64,000 nt of DNA from Lingula anatina (lineage: Eukaryota > Brachiopoda > Lingulata > Lingulida > Lingulidae): contig NW_019775980.1 of the NCBI RefSeq assembly GCF_001039355.2, forward strand, positions 177,434 to 241,433. Direction: 5' to 3'. This document shows positions 47,623 through 60,300 of the stretch, in pieces (position 1 is the stretch's first letter; the number at the start of each line of letters is the position of its first letter). Position numbers and translations under genes: made by a program. The notes below the pieces were generated by a model that saw only the letters and a list, made by a program, of their open reading frames with translations, ran no database searches and was not told where the DNA came from.

Positions 47623-47990
47623 ATCCCATGTCAACACAATGAGGCATAACCAAAATTACCCAACTCCGTTCAACATAGTTAACCTTCCCTGTATTCAGTA
47701 TGTAGCTCAGCTGACTGTCAAAAATCCTCGGCTTGTATGTTGTCACAGGACCACGTGAGTGAACCTGATCTGATGATTCATGATGATTCTGATTTTACAT
47801 ATTGCGGTGGAGTTTTCTAAAACGCTTTTTCTACTTATATATTGTTTCTATACTATTTATATGGTGGTAATCGATTCAAACATATCTCTAGTTTACGGAG
47901 AAGTGTGTAGTCAGGTGTGCCCCTACCAATTAACAAACTACCATGTCTGTTGCACTGCTGCTTTGTGTAATATGCAGTGATTAAATTGGG
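46000..47990. other. Intron 1 of C, distal part: no gene seen
   Basis: AT-rich sequence. 47600-47760 matches 59800-59940 in intron 1 of D. Loose repeats of ACAATAAATTTCA-like and CAGCAT(G/A)(A/G)TCACCACCA words lie at 46270-46800. A TG microsatellite is at 47586-47622. Confidence 0.5.
47586..47622. repeat. (TG)n microsatellite in intron 1 of C
   Basis: About 18 TG units. Confidence 0.9.
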
Positions 47991-47999
47991 TAGTGCTCC

Positions 48000-48470
48000 T
48001 TTGGCCTGGTCAAAGCTTGGTTGTGGGGAAGCATGGTTCTATCAAAAAAGTACCCATATGTCGGCAACTACTGCATAGAAGAATTTGAAATTTTGCATGT
48101 AAGCGGTCGGTTTTGCAGTGCGTAAAATAAGTTAAGCAGTATTTAACAAAATTGTTAATCCGTGCCAGAATGGTGCAAAAAAGACAGACATTGCCATGCA
48201 GATTATCGATCAGCACAGTTTTATAGGGTTATGGCCAGACCGATGTACCTTCAGAACTCAACCATTACAGAACTCACTGTCTTGCTGCACCTAAACAAAA
48301 ACCACCTGGTCCTTTCAGAATGAGGGGCAAATTACCACCAAAAACGTGTTTTTCAAGGTCCTTAGCGAACACAAAACTGGTTTCAGCAGGTTGGAATACC
48401 AAAACTTCTGAGGAACCCACTGTAAACAGCAAATTGTCTGGTTTTCTAATAAATTGGGGCCATGACCAAA
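48000..48470. mobile_element. Truncated repeat shared with the Tc1-like element of D
   Basis: Matches 60430-60970 almost throughout (GGAAGCATGGTTCT, TATGTCGGCAACTACTGC, GAGGGGCA, GGTTGGAATACCA) but ends before the clear transposase domain seen in D. Confidence 0.6.
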
Positions 48471-48877
48471 TATGTGAATACAGAGGTGTAAGATAAACAA
48501 ACGTAATAAAAGCTGATTAACATTCTTGCCAACACCTAGGTTAAAGTCATCAACCACAAAACTTCATTTTCATATTCGGTCACGTTTGCAATGGTAGTAA
48601 AAATGTAACTTACGTATTGGACCGGTGGGCAGTGGCTCCTGATCCTCGGCTGGAAGGTTAGCTATCTCAGCCGTAGCATTGTCTCTTTAAGCCTCTTCCT
48701 CCGGAGTAAAGGGGATGGGACTAAAGCCAGTAACGGGTGTCACTGTTGTCAAAGCGATGATCAGAAGCACGGTAACACATCTTGGTCCTGTCATCTTCAA
48801 GGATCTCTTTTCTTGTCCAATGTGTAGCAGACTAGAAGGAGAAACGGCAACGGCGACGCTCTTTGTCCAGTTCTTCT

Positions 48878-48885
48878 TATTTATA
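48878..48885 (-). promoter_or_regulatory. TATA box of VWD pseudogene C
   Basis: TATAAATA on minus, 85-91 nt before the ATG, in the shared promoter block. Confidence 0.75.
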
Positions 48886-48989
48886 CAACTTTTAAAGATG
48901 GACATGCAGCAATTCGCCACGTTGACAAACTGAGCTTGCGCATGCTCGTTCTAACAATGGTTGAGGAGTTGTGGATTTACAAATAAAAG

Positions 48990-51900
48990 TTAAGAAAAAA
49001 GAAACAAATAATAGAGAGAGAGAGAGAGAGACAGAGAGAGGAATCTTAAGCTCTATTTAATGTCTCTCTTTGGTGGTCTTTGTCATTTCGCTGCAGGTGA
49101 GATCTTTTGCAAAGACTGTTACATAATATTGTTCATATGTTTCATATTTTAATATACATTTTAAGTCGTGATTAATCATGTTGGGGATGGGGGGACATAT
49201 ATGCATGTATAACCCAGTAATTATCCAATATTTTAATTAGCGGAACAATTTATTTATTTTTTAATTTTAAAAGGTTGTTTATGTCTTGCGTAAAGCAAAA
49301 TAGTACAAAAAAACTACCCAAAAATCACCGAATTTCCAGGCCACTTCTAATGGAGTGTCAGACAACAATTACTAAAAATTCGTCTAAACTTTCAGGGGTA
49401 TTTGAAATTTAAGATTCCATTAACTGGCCATTTAGTTTTCGAAGCGTTTTTCTCCTACGATATGCATTTAAAATAACTTATTAGCTACGAGGCACTAGAA
49501 GTTATAATCTACAAAGTGAATGTCATCCCAGACATCAGACAAAAATTTTAACAATAAAAAGTGTTCATGTCTTGCCCCCGTCCACTCACATAACGTTATC
49601 ATTGATATCCTTGAATATCGACGTTTTGTTGCCACCCCCCCCCCCCCCCGAAGGGGTCTTAAGACAATATTCGATTTATCTACTTAAACCGAGCAGTCTT
49701 TCTTAATTAAACCACTAGTCACTTTGGAATTGAATCTTAATCAGTGATTTTTTCTAATGTTTGAAATATTTAGTATTTTTGAAGACATTCTAGCTTAATT
49801 AATGCGGGTTTCAGCCTTCTTAAGCAGAAAATTTTGCGTGGTTAGGTTACGTAAGACTTAATTTTTCCATCTTTTTACGTCCAGGTATATTGCACGCTGT
49901 ACACGCGTGCCATCTTATCATTCATATGTTCAGTTCGAGTAACAGTTATATGCTTAGCCAACTTTTTCTTTGCGATATAAATTTTATCGAATTTCATAAA
50001 TAAGAATGATTAAGAAACATTAATTGTTTTGAATGTATATATATAATATAAAGATAAACTATTAAAATTGAATTAGATTCAAATAACCTTTAAAAGGGTA
50101 GAGGGTACATCCACAAAATATTCGTGTTTTAAAAATTAGTCATTTTTGTTTAGAAGTCTGGCAAGTACCATACTTGTACAAAGACGCGCGTTGCTAAATT
50201 ATTTGTCCTGGCGTAGGTAGCTTTTCCCATCACTAGTCACTCCGTTATGATTCATTAGTAGCAAAATCTGTTTGCAACTGCCATGTGTTTTCATTTCTGT
50301 TTTTATCAGTGTTTTCGGTTTCATCTTTAGATTTAAATTACAGTTTAGGAGGTCAGGTAATATATGGTGAAAAAAGCAAAGACGTCGCATATTTGATGAA
50401 GTGTTTGAGCCAGCTGAAAGCATCTCTTTGCCGCAAACCTTGAATATGAAACCTTCAAGGTCAAAATAATTAAATCACTTTTCCTACGTTCTATCAAATT
50501 CGAGATCAAATGTATCTTAATTTTCAAATCGAAAGCTGTATTTATGGAAAATCAACGTGTAATTTTCGTTAAAATTACGTTTCTAAAATAATTTAAATGA
50601 TTTACAAATAAAATGATATTTGAGAGTATGACGAGTTAATAAATACTCCAGAAATTGTAAATTTACTGTGTCAGTCTTTCTGTCTTAACCCCTCTTGATT
50701 TGTACCATCCTTAGCCGTATATTGTCTGTATTTTCTGATACAACTAAAACTACAACGTCGCCCTCTTATCATGAAATAAGAACCAATTTACATTCATTCA
50801 TAATATATCAAGCTTGATATGCTTTACCCCACCCTCGTAGTCATTTATTTCAATAGTTTTACAGATTATATATCTTTATTTTATAAAATGACAATATGTC
50901 GTAGGATACAATATTTTAAATACCAACGTTCTCTGCCATGTTTCTAACCAAGAACATATAAGTTACCTGTTACCGTGTTATCCTATTTGTGGTTAGGGGC
51001 AAATTTACCTGTACTGGAGAAGAGTTCTTGTATTTGTGGTGTGATGAGTTGGACTGAGCAATGTGTTTTTTCTCACCTCATAGTTTCTCCAAAATTTTTT
51101 TCACGTGTGAATGCAGTATACTTTTTCTGGTTTTTAGGGATAAGCAAGTCACACTATTAATACGCCTTTATGTCTCCTCCTTCCTAGTGCACCACAAACT
51201 TTTATAATCCCATTCACAACAAGAAAGAAGGGAACCAAAAATATTGGTTGTTCGATATTTGGCCAGAAAATGCTGCATTTACTATATAACCCCACTATAC
51301 TAGCAATGTAACAAATTGTTGCCTGTTATAAATTTTATGGCCTAAGGGATAAAAGTTATGTCTCAAATATTTGATACGACTCATCATCCTAAAAATTATG
51401 ATGTAATGAGTCATACTTGATAAGGAAGAGGGCAAAACAATTTTGCACAAATTACGTTTTTTCCGGAAATGCTGAGTAGAAAAATGCAACAGCTTCTAAT
51501 AATTCATCAAGCTAAGTGGATTGGGTTTGGGGACAATGTGTGTAGAATTAATAATCGTAAGGCCCATAAATTACGTCATTATGGAATCTAAGTAGATTGG
51601 GTTAGTATCAAACATTACTTAATATAAATCAAGTAACATAAATTGCCTCATACTATAAACACGCACCCTCACTCTTTTACGTGTTAAATATAACAGATTT
51701 ATTGTGGTTTTCATCGCCGCATGTAGGAAATAGAGAAAAAAAGAGACTTTCATTCTTGATTCCCTTCACCACTGGCCCCTATCCCCGGCGAACAGCAGGG
51801 TGAGCGAGGTCGGTCTAGTCTTCTATCCCTTATCAGAAGGGGTCTGATACTGGAGCCTTATCACAATGCACACACAATCAGTAAGATTTAAACTAAACTA

Positions 51901-54340
51901 CAATATAAAATTACACAAACGTGGTCATTGTATTCAATGCGTACAGTACTGTGTTCTTTGGTTAACTTCGGCTAGATTTCACTCTGTGGAATATTAAGGA
52001 AAGTGGAATAATAGGAGAAAATAATAGCATTGATAGTAGTAGTAGTAGTAGCTTGCACCCAACCTTTCAGTTTCCCCATTAAGTATATTTTCAGAGAGCT
52101 TGGATATGTTGCTATCTTGCAGCGTATTCTCTTTCATTTGAAGCTTCTCGATATAAAAGGTAACATATTATGATAAAAGCAATGACCTTGAATATCTAAT
52201 GATGTGGATAGGTCAGGCAGCTTCTTTTTGGATGATTGAATAATCAAACCGGTTTCATGCGCGCTATATACTTTCATGATTAAAAAAAGATCAAACAGCA
52301 AATGAAACGCTGCGTTTCTGGCAAATTATTAATAAATATTAATATAAATCAAATTTCATTTATCATTGAAATAGTATTATAAGCAGTATGTTACACTAAA
52401 TTATAAGCCAGAGGATCTGGATATTTATGATCATTTTCATCTGGTTCATTTACAAAATGTAACTATGTGACATTTCTCGGTCACTGAAGTGGAATTTTAC
52501 GATGCCACAGTATTTTTTACCTTTTTCTTAATTTGTATTTCTAACTTTTTCTTCTTTATGCTACACCACAATCTCACTGGCTTCATAATTAACCTATTTT
52601 GGCCCAATTACGATATTCCTTTTACAAAATAAATTCTTGTTTTGCAGTAAATTTCAAAACTATTTTCGGGTTCATCTATCTACCTATCTACCTATCTATC
52701 TATCTACAGTATCTAAATATTTATATATCCCTATTACTTCCCTCAGTTGTATCACCAGTTATAATTTAAAATTCTTAATAGTATTAATGGTCTTTTTCAA
52801 CCATGTTCTCTTTGCCTTACCTCCTGTAAGCGTTTTATCTTCAATCCACATTTCAGTTTCGGCAACGGCATTCTCATTTATTATATTTCATTCTATGGTA
52901 CGTTGTCATCATTAATTGTCAGTCTTGTATATACCATGCTGTGCCTGAAAGCCTATGAATGATAGGTACATCATTTCCGTAACTTATCTAAGGGTCAGTA
53001 CGTTTTTCAACATCATATGAAAGTTCCGCAAGTCCTTCTACATCATTATTACCCTAAGAGGTCATAACTTTAAGTGTTGGATCTTTGGTAACCATTGCTT
53101 ACTGGACACAATCCGGCATTTCTAACATCTATGGTCGGTAATCAAATTCTCAAATGAACATAATGTTAAAATGAAATCAAATTAACTTGTTACTGCTCAG
53201 TCTTTCTACATCTGTTTTCTCCAACTTGGTTTTCACATGACTTTCTTCATTGTCGTCCTTTAATCACAGTATTTGTCTTTTATCATACAGAACAACAAAT
53301 CTACGTGTATGCAGGTCACGTCAAACTTGCTCTGCCTCCACGACAAACTTACTCTCCCTCATGTTTACATTCGTGGCGATTAAGCAGATTTCTTTTCGCG
53401 AATATTCCCTCTGTTATAGCAAATAACTCTTCGCTATAGATACAGAATACAAATGCTGATGAAATGGAAGAGATCAGAGTCGTATTAAGCCATATGAGCA
53501 ACCTGTTACAGGGTTAACCTATTTGTGGTCAATGAGAAATGTATCTTCAGCTACGTGCTGGTATAATATTGTAAAGCAGTGCTCTTAGATTGTATGATGA
53601 ATATCTGTGAAGCAGATATCATTTTGTCAGAAACTGACTTTGTTCTCGTCGTAATTTCGTCAAATGGCGCTCAGATAATTTTGAGAGATGTAATATATCA
53701 AAGAATTTTCTTAAAATGATTCACCAGTATACCTAGATTTTAACAGAACTGCTGAGCATCAGAATGTAGCAACTTCCAATGAATAATTTAACAAGCTGTT
53801 AAAATTAGATTTGCGGCCACTTTTACACCATAATACGTAAGAATGTCATAAATTGTGCTTTAACTGTATGTATAATTTCTAAAACAAGTAATATATGCTT
53901 GCCTTGTTTCCCTGAATTGCATGTTGTACAATGTAACTCGTAAATACACGCACATACTAAACGTGGGATAACCTCACCATCAAAATCCACCATTTACACT
54001 CCTTACTTACACATGTAGAATGACGATAGATGGCAGTATTACAGTGTCCTTGTCAGCATACTGTCACCAGGAAGAATATCAGATTTATAGAGCAGAATGC
54101 CCCGATTACAGCCACACAGGCAGAAATTGTCGCAACTTTTAATGTAAAAGGTTTCTCCTCCTCATACATGCTACTTAAGCATTTCTTCTGAATAACATTT
54201 AACGTTTCTGCCCACCCTCCAGTTACCATTTTCAATATATGTTTTATGGTACAACTGTAGAAACAATTCAGAGAAGAATTCCATCAGCTGTGCTATGTTA
54301 TAAGAATGATGTAATTTTTCTTCAGTCAGCAGCTAATACT
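48990..54340. other. 5' flank of C: gene-free reverse-orientation unit
   Basis: Reads on minus as the homologue of 29560-32550 and 11880-21800: for example 49780-49860 mirrors 20880-20960 and 31690-31760; 50460-50530 mirrors 31100-31170; 51720-52260 mirrors 16080-16690. The MITE and foldback found in A are absent (empty sites about 49118-49134 and 50199-50225). A poly-C run is at 49627-49650. Confidence 0.55.
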
Positions 54341-54392
54341 GTGATATTTTTATCTCCAATATTTCGATGTCTAGCAGGATATCTTCATCAGG
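54341..54392 (-). ncRNA. Candidate Penelope-type hammerhead ribozyme motif
   Basis: The minus strand reads CTGATGA-A-GATATC-CTGCTA-GACATC-GAAA-TATTGGAGAT. This has both invariant boxes (CUGANGA and GAAA) exactly spaced around a six-position stem II with one mismatch, and TTCC before the first box can pair with GGAG after the second. Very short palindromic stem III motifs of this kind occur in Penelope-like retroelements. Confidence 0.55.
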
Positions 54393-55139
54393 GAATGAGG
54401 CTACCCAGGTGAAAAGCCTCTATTCAGGCAAGGCGTAGAAAGTTTTTATATCCTTTACTTCCCTACGTTTTACTGTTTTGAGGAAGGGGAGGGTCTAGAT
54501 TGTTAAAGTGATGTCGTGTTTGGTATATTCACTGGGATACCAGGTGGAAGGGTCGGCACAGTGGGAGTGTCCAGGGGGTTAAAATGTTGCCACTTGCAAT
54601 AAATCCACTGTTGGATCCGGGGTGCAGCAGTGGGACGGCAAAGTGGGAAAAGATTTTAGAGAATCCACCCGTGCAAATCATACAGCTACCCAGAAGGCAG
54701 CACAACTGCAAAATAATCGTTGATTTATTTTACGGGAAATTTAGATTTGGATCGTTGCTGTAAGTGTATGCTGCGACTGTATCAAATGTATGCTGCGCAG
54801 ATCCAGATTGTGTTTTCTACGTCTCACCTAACGCATTAACCGCCGCCGCACGTATGGCAAATTATATTCCAAGGCTCTGCAAACACAACTGTCTCAATCA
54901 ATTATCAGTGAGCAGCATTTAACAGATTTAATCACGGGTCCGGGGTTTAATTGCTAGACCCCTGTAGTGACGTCCCTTGTGGAGGAGAGACCATCAGTTG
55001 ATTAGTCAGATCTGCGTAATGTGGGTCGGCCATATTAGTCCACGGATCAACTTGTTCTGAATGTGCTCTGTGATATTTTTCTCATGTTGGTAAGGTTTAG
55101 CCTAAGACCCACTTAATAATATCAGTGATTACTGGGTCC

Positions 55140-56160
55140 TATCAACAAGTTGTTAAATTATGACTGGTTTTGTTCTACAGCGTTTTATTTTCTTATTTGA
55201 TCTGCATTTAGTTTTCTGTTGCAGCTGATGCAACTTATCCCGTTGTTGTTTGCTCGTGTCCATAGCAATCTCTTTACATTAACGATAAAGAAAACTGGCA
55301 TGAGGTCATTTAGGAGCAGTGTGTGTTCGTTAGACTGTCAAGTTTGGGTGTCCTATGATGATCACCTGCCGATTCTCGTACCTGTAATTATCATACAGGC
55401 TATATTGTCCGACACTGCGGCCCCTGCGGCCTTTTGGTAAGGCTAGATTCCGGCGGCACTGTACCCTGTTCAAGGGCCCCGTTTTTTGAGGGGAATATTG
55501 GTGTGATATATTTTTCAGGACCCCCCTGACCCCCCCTGACCCCCCCCCCCCCCCCCCCCCCCCAGGTATAAATTCGCGATAGCGATAAATTCGCGACAGT
55601 TAGTACCTATTCGCATGAAGTAGTTTTTTAAATCTCAGTTGCTTGGAAACATAATCAACCTTAGTAAAAATGGAAGAGGTGTGTATTTGGTTTACTATTT
55701 TTTAGGTTTATTGTTTCTTTTTTCTCGCATTTTTCTTCTATGCGGCGATTGCCTCAAAGGTATGCCTTAAGGATGCTTTAAAGTTTTACTTTTTGCACTT
55801 GAAAATGTTTTCAGTTGAATTTGCCATTAGCCTTCAACGTCATGAAGGGGCAGTTGGCACGTGCCCTGCCCTCAGCTTCTAAGATATCTCTTCTTGTCCT
55901 TTTAAAGGGAAATTAACGACAAAAAGATGCATTTTGTCCGTCAAATTAGTATAGCAATATTGTCGTCGTCTATTTGTAATTTTCATACTTGTAACCCCCT
56001 CCCCTAAGAACTGACACTATGTTGCATCCTAGCCCTCATTTACAAAAAAAAAGAAACGGCCAGAGAACCAGTGATGACATTGTATAGAAAGGACCGATTT
56101 TATATTCGCTGTTTTTTTTTTTTTTTTTTTTTTTTTTTGGGGGGGGGGGGACTAAGTTGT
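55140..56160. repeat. Spacer unit at the 3' side of gene D
   Basis: 55190-55450 matches 39770-40030, and 55830-56040 matches 40400-40620, both in direct orientation: the C and D units are tandem. Contains poly-C (about 55540-55563) and poly-T/poly-G (56110-56151) runs. Confidence 0.7.
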
Positions 56161-56949
56161 TTCTAAAGGGAAATTATAATAAAACTGTAGACCAATTATA
56201 AAAAAAATATCAACAGAATTCTTTATATTTCCCCTTTAACATATTTAAAACAAACTATAGATATTTGATATCATGGATACCATTTAATAACGATTTTAAA
56301 GCTGCAAGCAGGGCGAATCGAATTGAAGAGAAATATAAATCAAAAATGAAAACATTAAAAATACCTGAAGCTATTGTCACTACATCGTACCCAATTTAAA
56401 TCACGTTTCCACTGTACTTCATCAGGTGGACATCGTCAAACAAAATATGTGAAAACTAAAGAAATCGATGTACTTTTTTCTTTTGCGACATATTGCATCT
56501 GTTTTTAAGTGTCAAATGTCTTCATCTCTGTCATGGACACTCTTGTGTTCGGAGATTTCTCTAATTTTTTTTATATCCTCAAAATAATGTCATACACCTG
56601 TTACGGCAAAATGATTATCTCAACCTTCTTAACAAAAACCCACATGCAATAATTTGCACTTCAAGGTATAAAATATCTCGATCAATGTCAAAATTAAAAA
56701 CAAACAAACAAAAAATAGAATAGTTATCGTAGAACCAAAAGAGTAGCAAGCACCCCCACAAATGTTAGTTTCATTGTCCATGATTCCGTTCCTTTTGTGA
56801 ATTTTCGACTCTCCAATAGACGTTCACCAACGAAAAATAAGTGTGCGAGTCAAATATCAGCTTTTCTCAATTCTGTTTAGTCAACAGACAGAAATATTCC
56901 ATAGAAATAGGGATTTAAAAGTCTAAGTGACATGGTCCGTAGTAACCCT

Positions 56950-57106
56950 GTGTCCAAGTCAACGGTTGTGAAACATGAAATGGCGTCCAGCGCTTCCCGT
57001 GTTCCACGTGAACATCACTGACTGGAGAAAGAAGGCACAGTTTGTACAGAGTTGGTTGGTTGATTGGGTTCTTTGGTCATCACGCCATGGATCGTCGAGT
57101 AATATC
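56950..57106 (-). other. Probable 3' exon of VWD gene D
   Basis: Reverse-strand homologue of 27490-27638 after an ACACCAG acceptor at 57107. The alternative open frame seen in A-C is broken here after MTKEP, which favours a noncoding role. Confidence 0.5.
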
Positions 57107-57348
57107 CTGGTGTCTGTCATTATTTATGTAAGGGAGAACAAAAGGCTGAAAAATCAGGTTACAAAATTAATGGTTTTAAATCTGATTAGTCGGGTGTGAA
57201 ATAAGTTTTTTAGGAAAAAAAAACGTTTTCTGGGGTATGCCACGTGTGTGTGTTTTTTGTGGGTGAGAGAGAGAGAGAGAAAGAGGGTATAACTTATAGA
57301 TATTCCAGATAAAATACAATCTACTTACGTCATCGGTGTCGCGTGCTA

Positions 57349-60300
57349 TTAGGGGAATCTCCTAAACGGAGCGGTCACCTGTGGCCACCTGTCAAGAATC
57401 ACTACATCGTTCGCTGGATCTCTGTCCCAATCTCCACATATCCCTGCTATCCTGGATTGCCAGATTGGAGGAATGTGAAGCTGGAGACAGTGTCGGGCCA
57501 CAAGTATATAAATGTCGAACAGGACTGGTGGCAGGAGTATGCAACGAACCTGAATGTACCAATCGCCATCTTTCTCAATTATTGAGATGTTAAAACCGCT
57601 CCCTACGTACTTTACACCAGGTACCACAGTATCAGGACCAAGACTTTCATAAAGGACCGCTATCGGACCAACTACATAATCATTTCCGACCTGCAATAAT
57701 AATAAAATCCCGATAGTGTTATCTTCCATAAAAATAAACATAAAATTTATAACTAAAAATGACTCAGATAGCGCAATTTCTGCCAAAACAAACAATAAAG
57801 TTATAACTGAATTATTAATTTTAATTAATTGAAATTAACGGATCATCACCACACGTCCATGTCTGATTTCTCCTGAAAATTTCATGAAATTGGCCAATTT
57901 CGTACCTATCCTGAAAAATTAATTTTAAATGATGAACTGATCAATGGATCCTATCATCAAATTCTGATAATTTTTCCTGGGCCCATTTGATACCTATCCT
58001 GTAAATTTATCATTAATTATAATTCATAAACGGACCACCAAGATCTGTTTTAATTAGAATTACTTTCTTGTGCTATTTGTGACCTATCCTGAAAATTTCA
58101 TCAAAATTTGTTTATTACTTTTTGCGTTATGTATGTAAGTCAAACAAACAATAAAAAAGAGCAATAAGCTGTTTAGATCTTGCGCTCATAATAAATAAAA
58201 AAGGGAAATTTTGTTATCATTCCGGGAGTCGAAACTTATACATACATGCGTTTCCTGGCGAATACGTGGCAGGAGAGTTACGGGAATACGAATAAAGGAA
58301 ACCGGAGGAGACAGGATTGTGCCGGAACTGTAACGTCATGTGACGTCAAGTGGTGGAAGACGTGAAGCTGAGTGATCATTTTTAGCTGGAGGTGAATGGG
58401 AGTGAAGATGTGGGCTCAGAGAGAGAAAAAAAGGCGGTTTTACAACAACACGGTACGATAACATTTTTTCTTTTGACGTTTTGGAGATATAAGGGTCGGA
58501 AAATTAGCACCATTGAGCATTGTTATGAGGTACCTTTAAAAATAGCGCAATTTCTTAACCATAAGTCAAATAAAAAAAAACGGACACCACTTCCAGCGTT
58601 GCACTTGATATGCTCTACTAAACGCAACAAAGAGATGTGTATAGCTTTCACGATTCTAGAATAAGAAAAAGTATTTGGTGTAGGCAATAATGGCCACTTC
58701 CTTCCGGAAAATGCACCGAGTGACCTTTAAAAATTCGGTCACATACTTGTCCCGATAACTTTTCAGGGAAAAATGGAAATGATATGATGAAAATTACGGT
58801 CTTTACAGTGCGAACAAACATACAAACAAACAAACATACATGTAAACAAACAAGCAGAAATCGAAATCTGGAGTAACAAACAATAAACACATTCAATAAC
58901 GGTAAAAAGAATTACTCCTCCTCTGCAGGAGGTTATAATAAGTATACACTTGTCATCGTTATCAGTTTCTATTACCCGATATATATGGCAACCATATATA
59001 CATCGAGTACACATTTTTTGTAGCTGAATTGCTCACGGGATACAAGTGATGTTCTTAACTTTGGAAGTAGTATATAAAGTGTCCTGAGAGAGAGAGAGAG
59101 AGAGAGGGCAGAGGAGGAAGAGAGAAGACGAAGAGAAAACGTACCGTTATTCTGTACAGTCCATCTGGATTCGAAGTCTTTTTGTAGTCAACAATCACGA
59201 AGTAAGAAAAGATCTTGAATTTCACTGCTGACAGACGAGTCTTCGGGGTGTCATCAAAGAATTCTTGTCTTGTTATTACATACCAAAACCAGGTTATTAT
59301 AGACTTTGCCATGATACCGTAAACGTTGGTCGGGGTGTTATATTTGAAGACTCTCCCATCACACGTAACATAGCGGACATCACCATGCGCATGGCATTCA
59401 CAAGGGGGGATTGGCGCTGAAATGGACAGGGGCAACTTGAAAGATAAAGGAACACTAATTTGGATACGTTCCAGTGCCTCCATAATAGCTTCACCGTCAG
59501 CATTAAAGGGTCTCCTTAAAAGTGAATGATACGCAAGACAGTACATCAAAAGAGGAATTTGGAAAGTAAAAACTTCTGTATTGAAAAGCTATGGGACATA
59601 TGATATGTAAGACAGCTAACGCAATCCAGATTTCCTGAAGTATATTATCTTTGAGTCTTTCGAGTTTCTTTGTTAAGGAGCTGTTGGTATCTACTTTTTT
59701 TCTTTGGAAGACGATCAAAATTAGAGGATGAATTAACAAAGATTATTTGGAAGACTGTCAGTAAATAGCTCTGGATCCGCCCCTGGCCAGATCCTTTTCT
59801 TGTGCATCCCACAGCATAACGAAAATTGCCCAACTCTGTTCAACATAACCTTCTCTTACTTCACTGCATTCAGAATGTAGCTCAGCTGACTGTCGAAAAC
59901 CCTTGGTTTGTATGTCGTCACAGGTCCATGTGACCAAGATTTGTTGCTTCTTTGTTGCATATTGAGATGAGGTTTTCTAAAACGCTTTTTTCTACGTATA
60001 AACTGTTTTCATACTATTTATAGGGTGGTAGCGGATTCAACCACATCTCTAGGTTACGGATTGAGTCCTGGACCTCGAGAAATGGAGTTTAACGTAATGG
60101 AGTTTAAATCATTTAAAATAAAATTTGTCTGCAACATGTCGGATTTGTTTCGTTACAAGAAATACAGATTTACACATTTTACGTAAAACACACTTTCGAG
60201 AACTAAAAATGTTTACCTAATATTTCATTATATATACTGAATTCACATTAAATATGCTGCATTTCAGTTTCAAAGATATGTCAAGGTTAAAATGCATTTT

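Larger units (their letters stand above)
41915..48794 (-). pseudogene. VWD gene C, broken copy
   Basis: Exon equivalents 48794-48614, 45911-45640 and 42256-41915 on minus. The signal peptide is intact (VTVLLIIALTTVTPVTGF), but the codon after PFTPEEEA is TAA where the other copies have CAA (glutamine), about 36 codons in. The acceptor before exon 2 is mutated from TTTCAG to TTTCAA. Exons 2 and 3 remain open: CECHAHGDVRYVTCDGRVF, LPPSLFDIWILVARHCLQ, GICGDWDGDPGND, ending FRRFP and TAA. The promoter TATA box is kept. Two independent defects argue for a pseudogene. A product starting at an ATG just upstream of exon 2 (MPLSIS) would lack the signal peptide. Confidence 0.85.

Noticed and set aside
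58392-58664. 90-codon ORF in intron 2 of D, with relatives at 43634-44106
   Set aside because: The frame is not maintained between the C and D copies, so it is shared intronic repeat.
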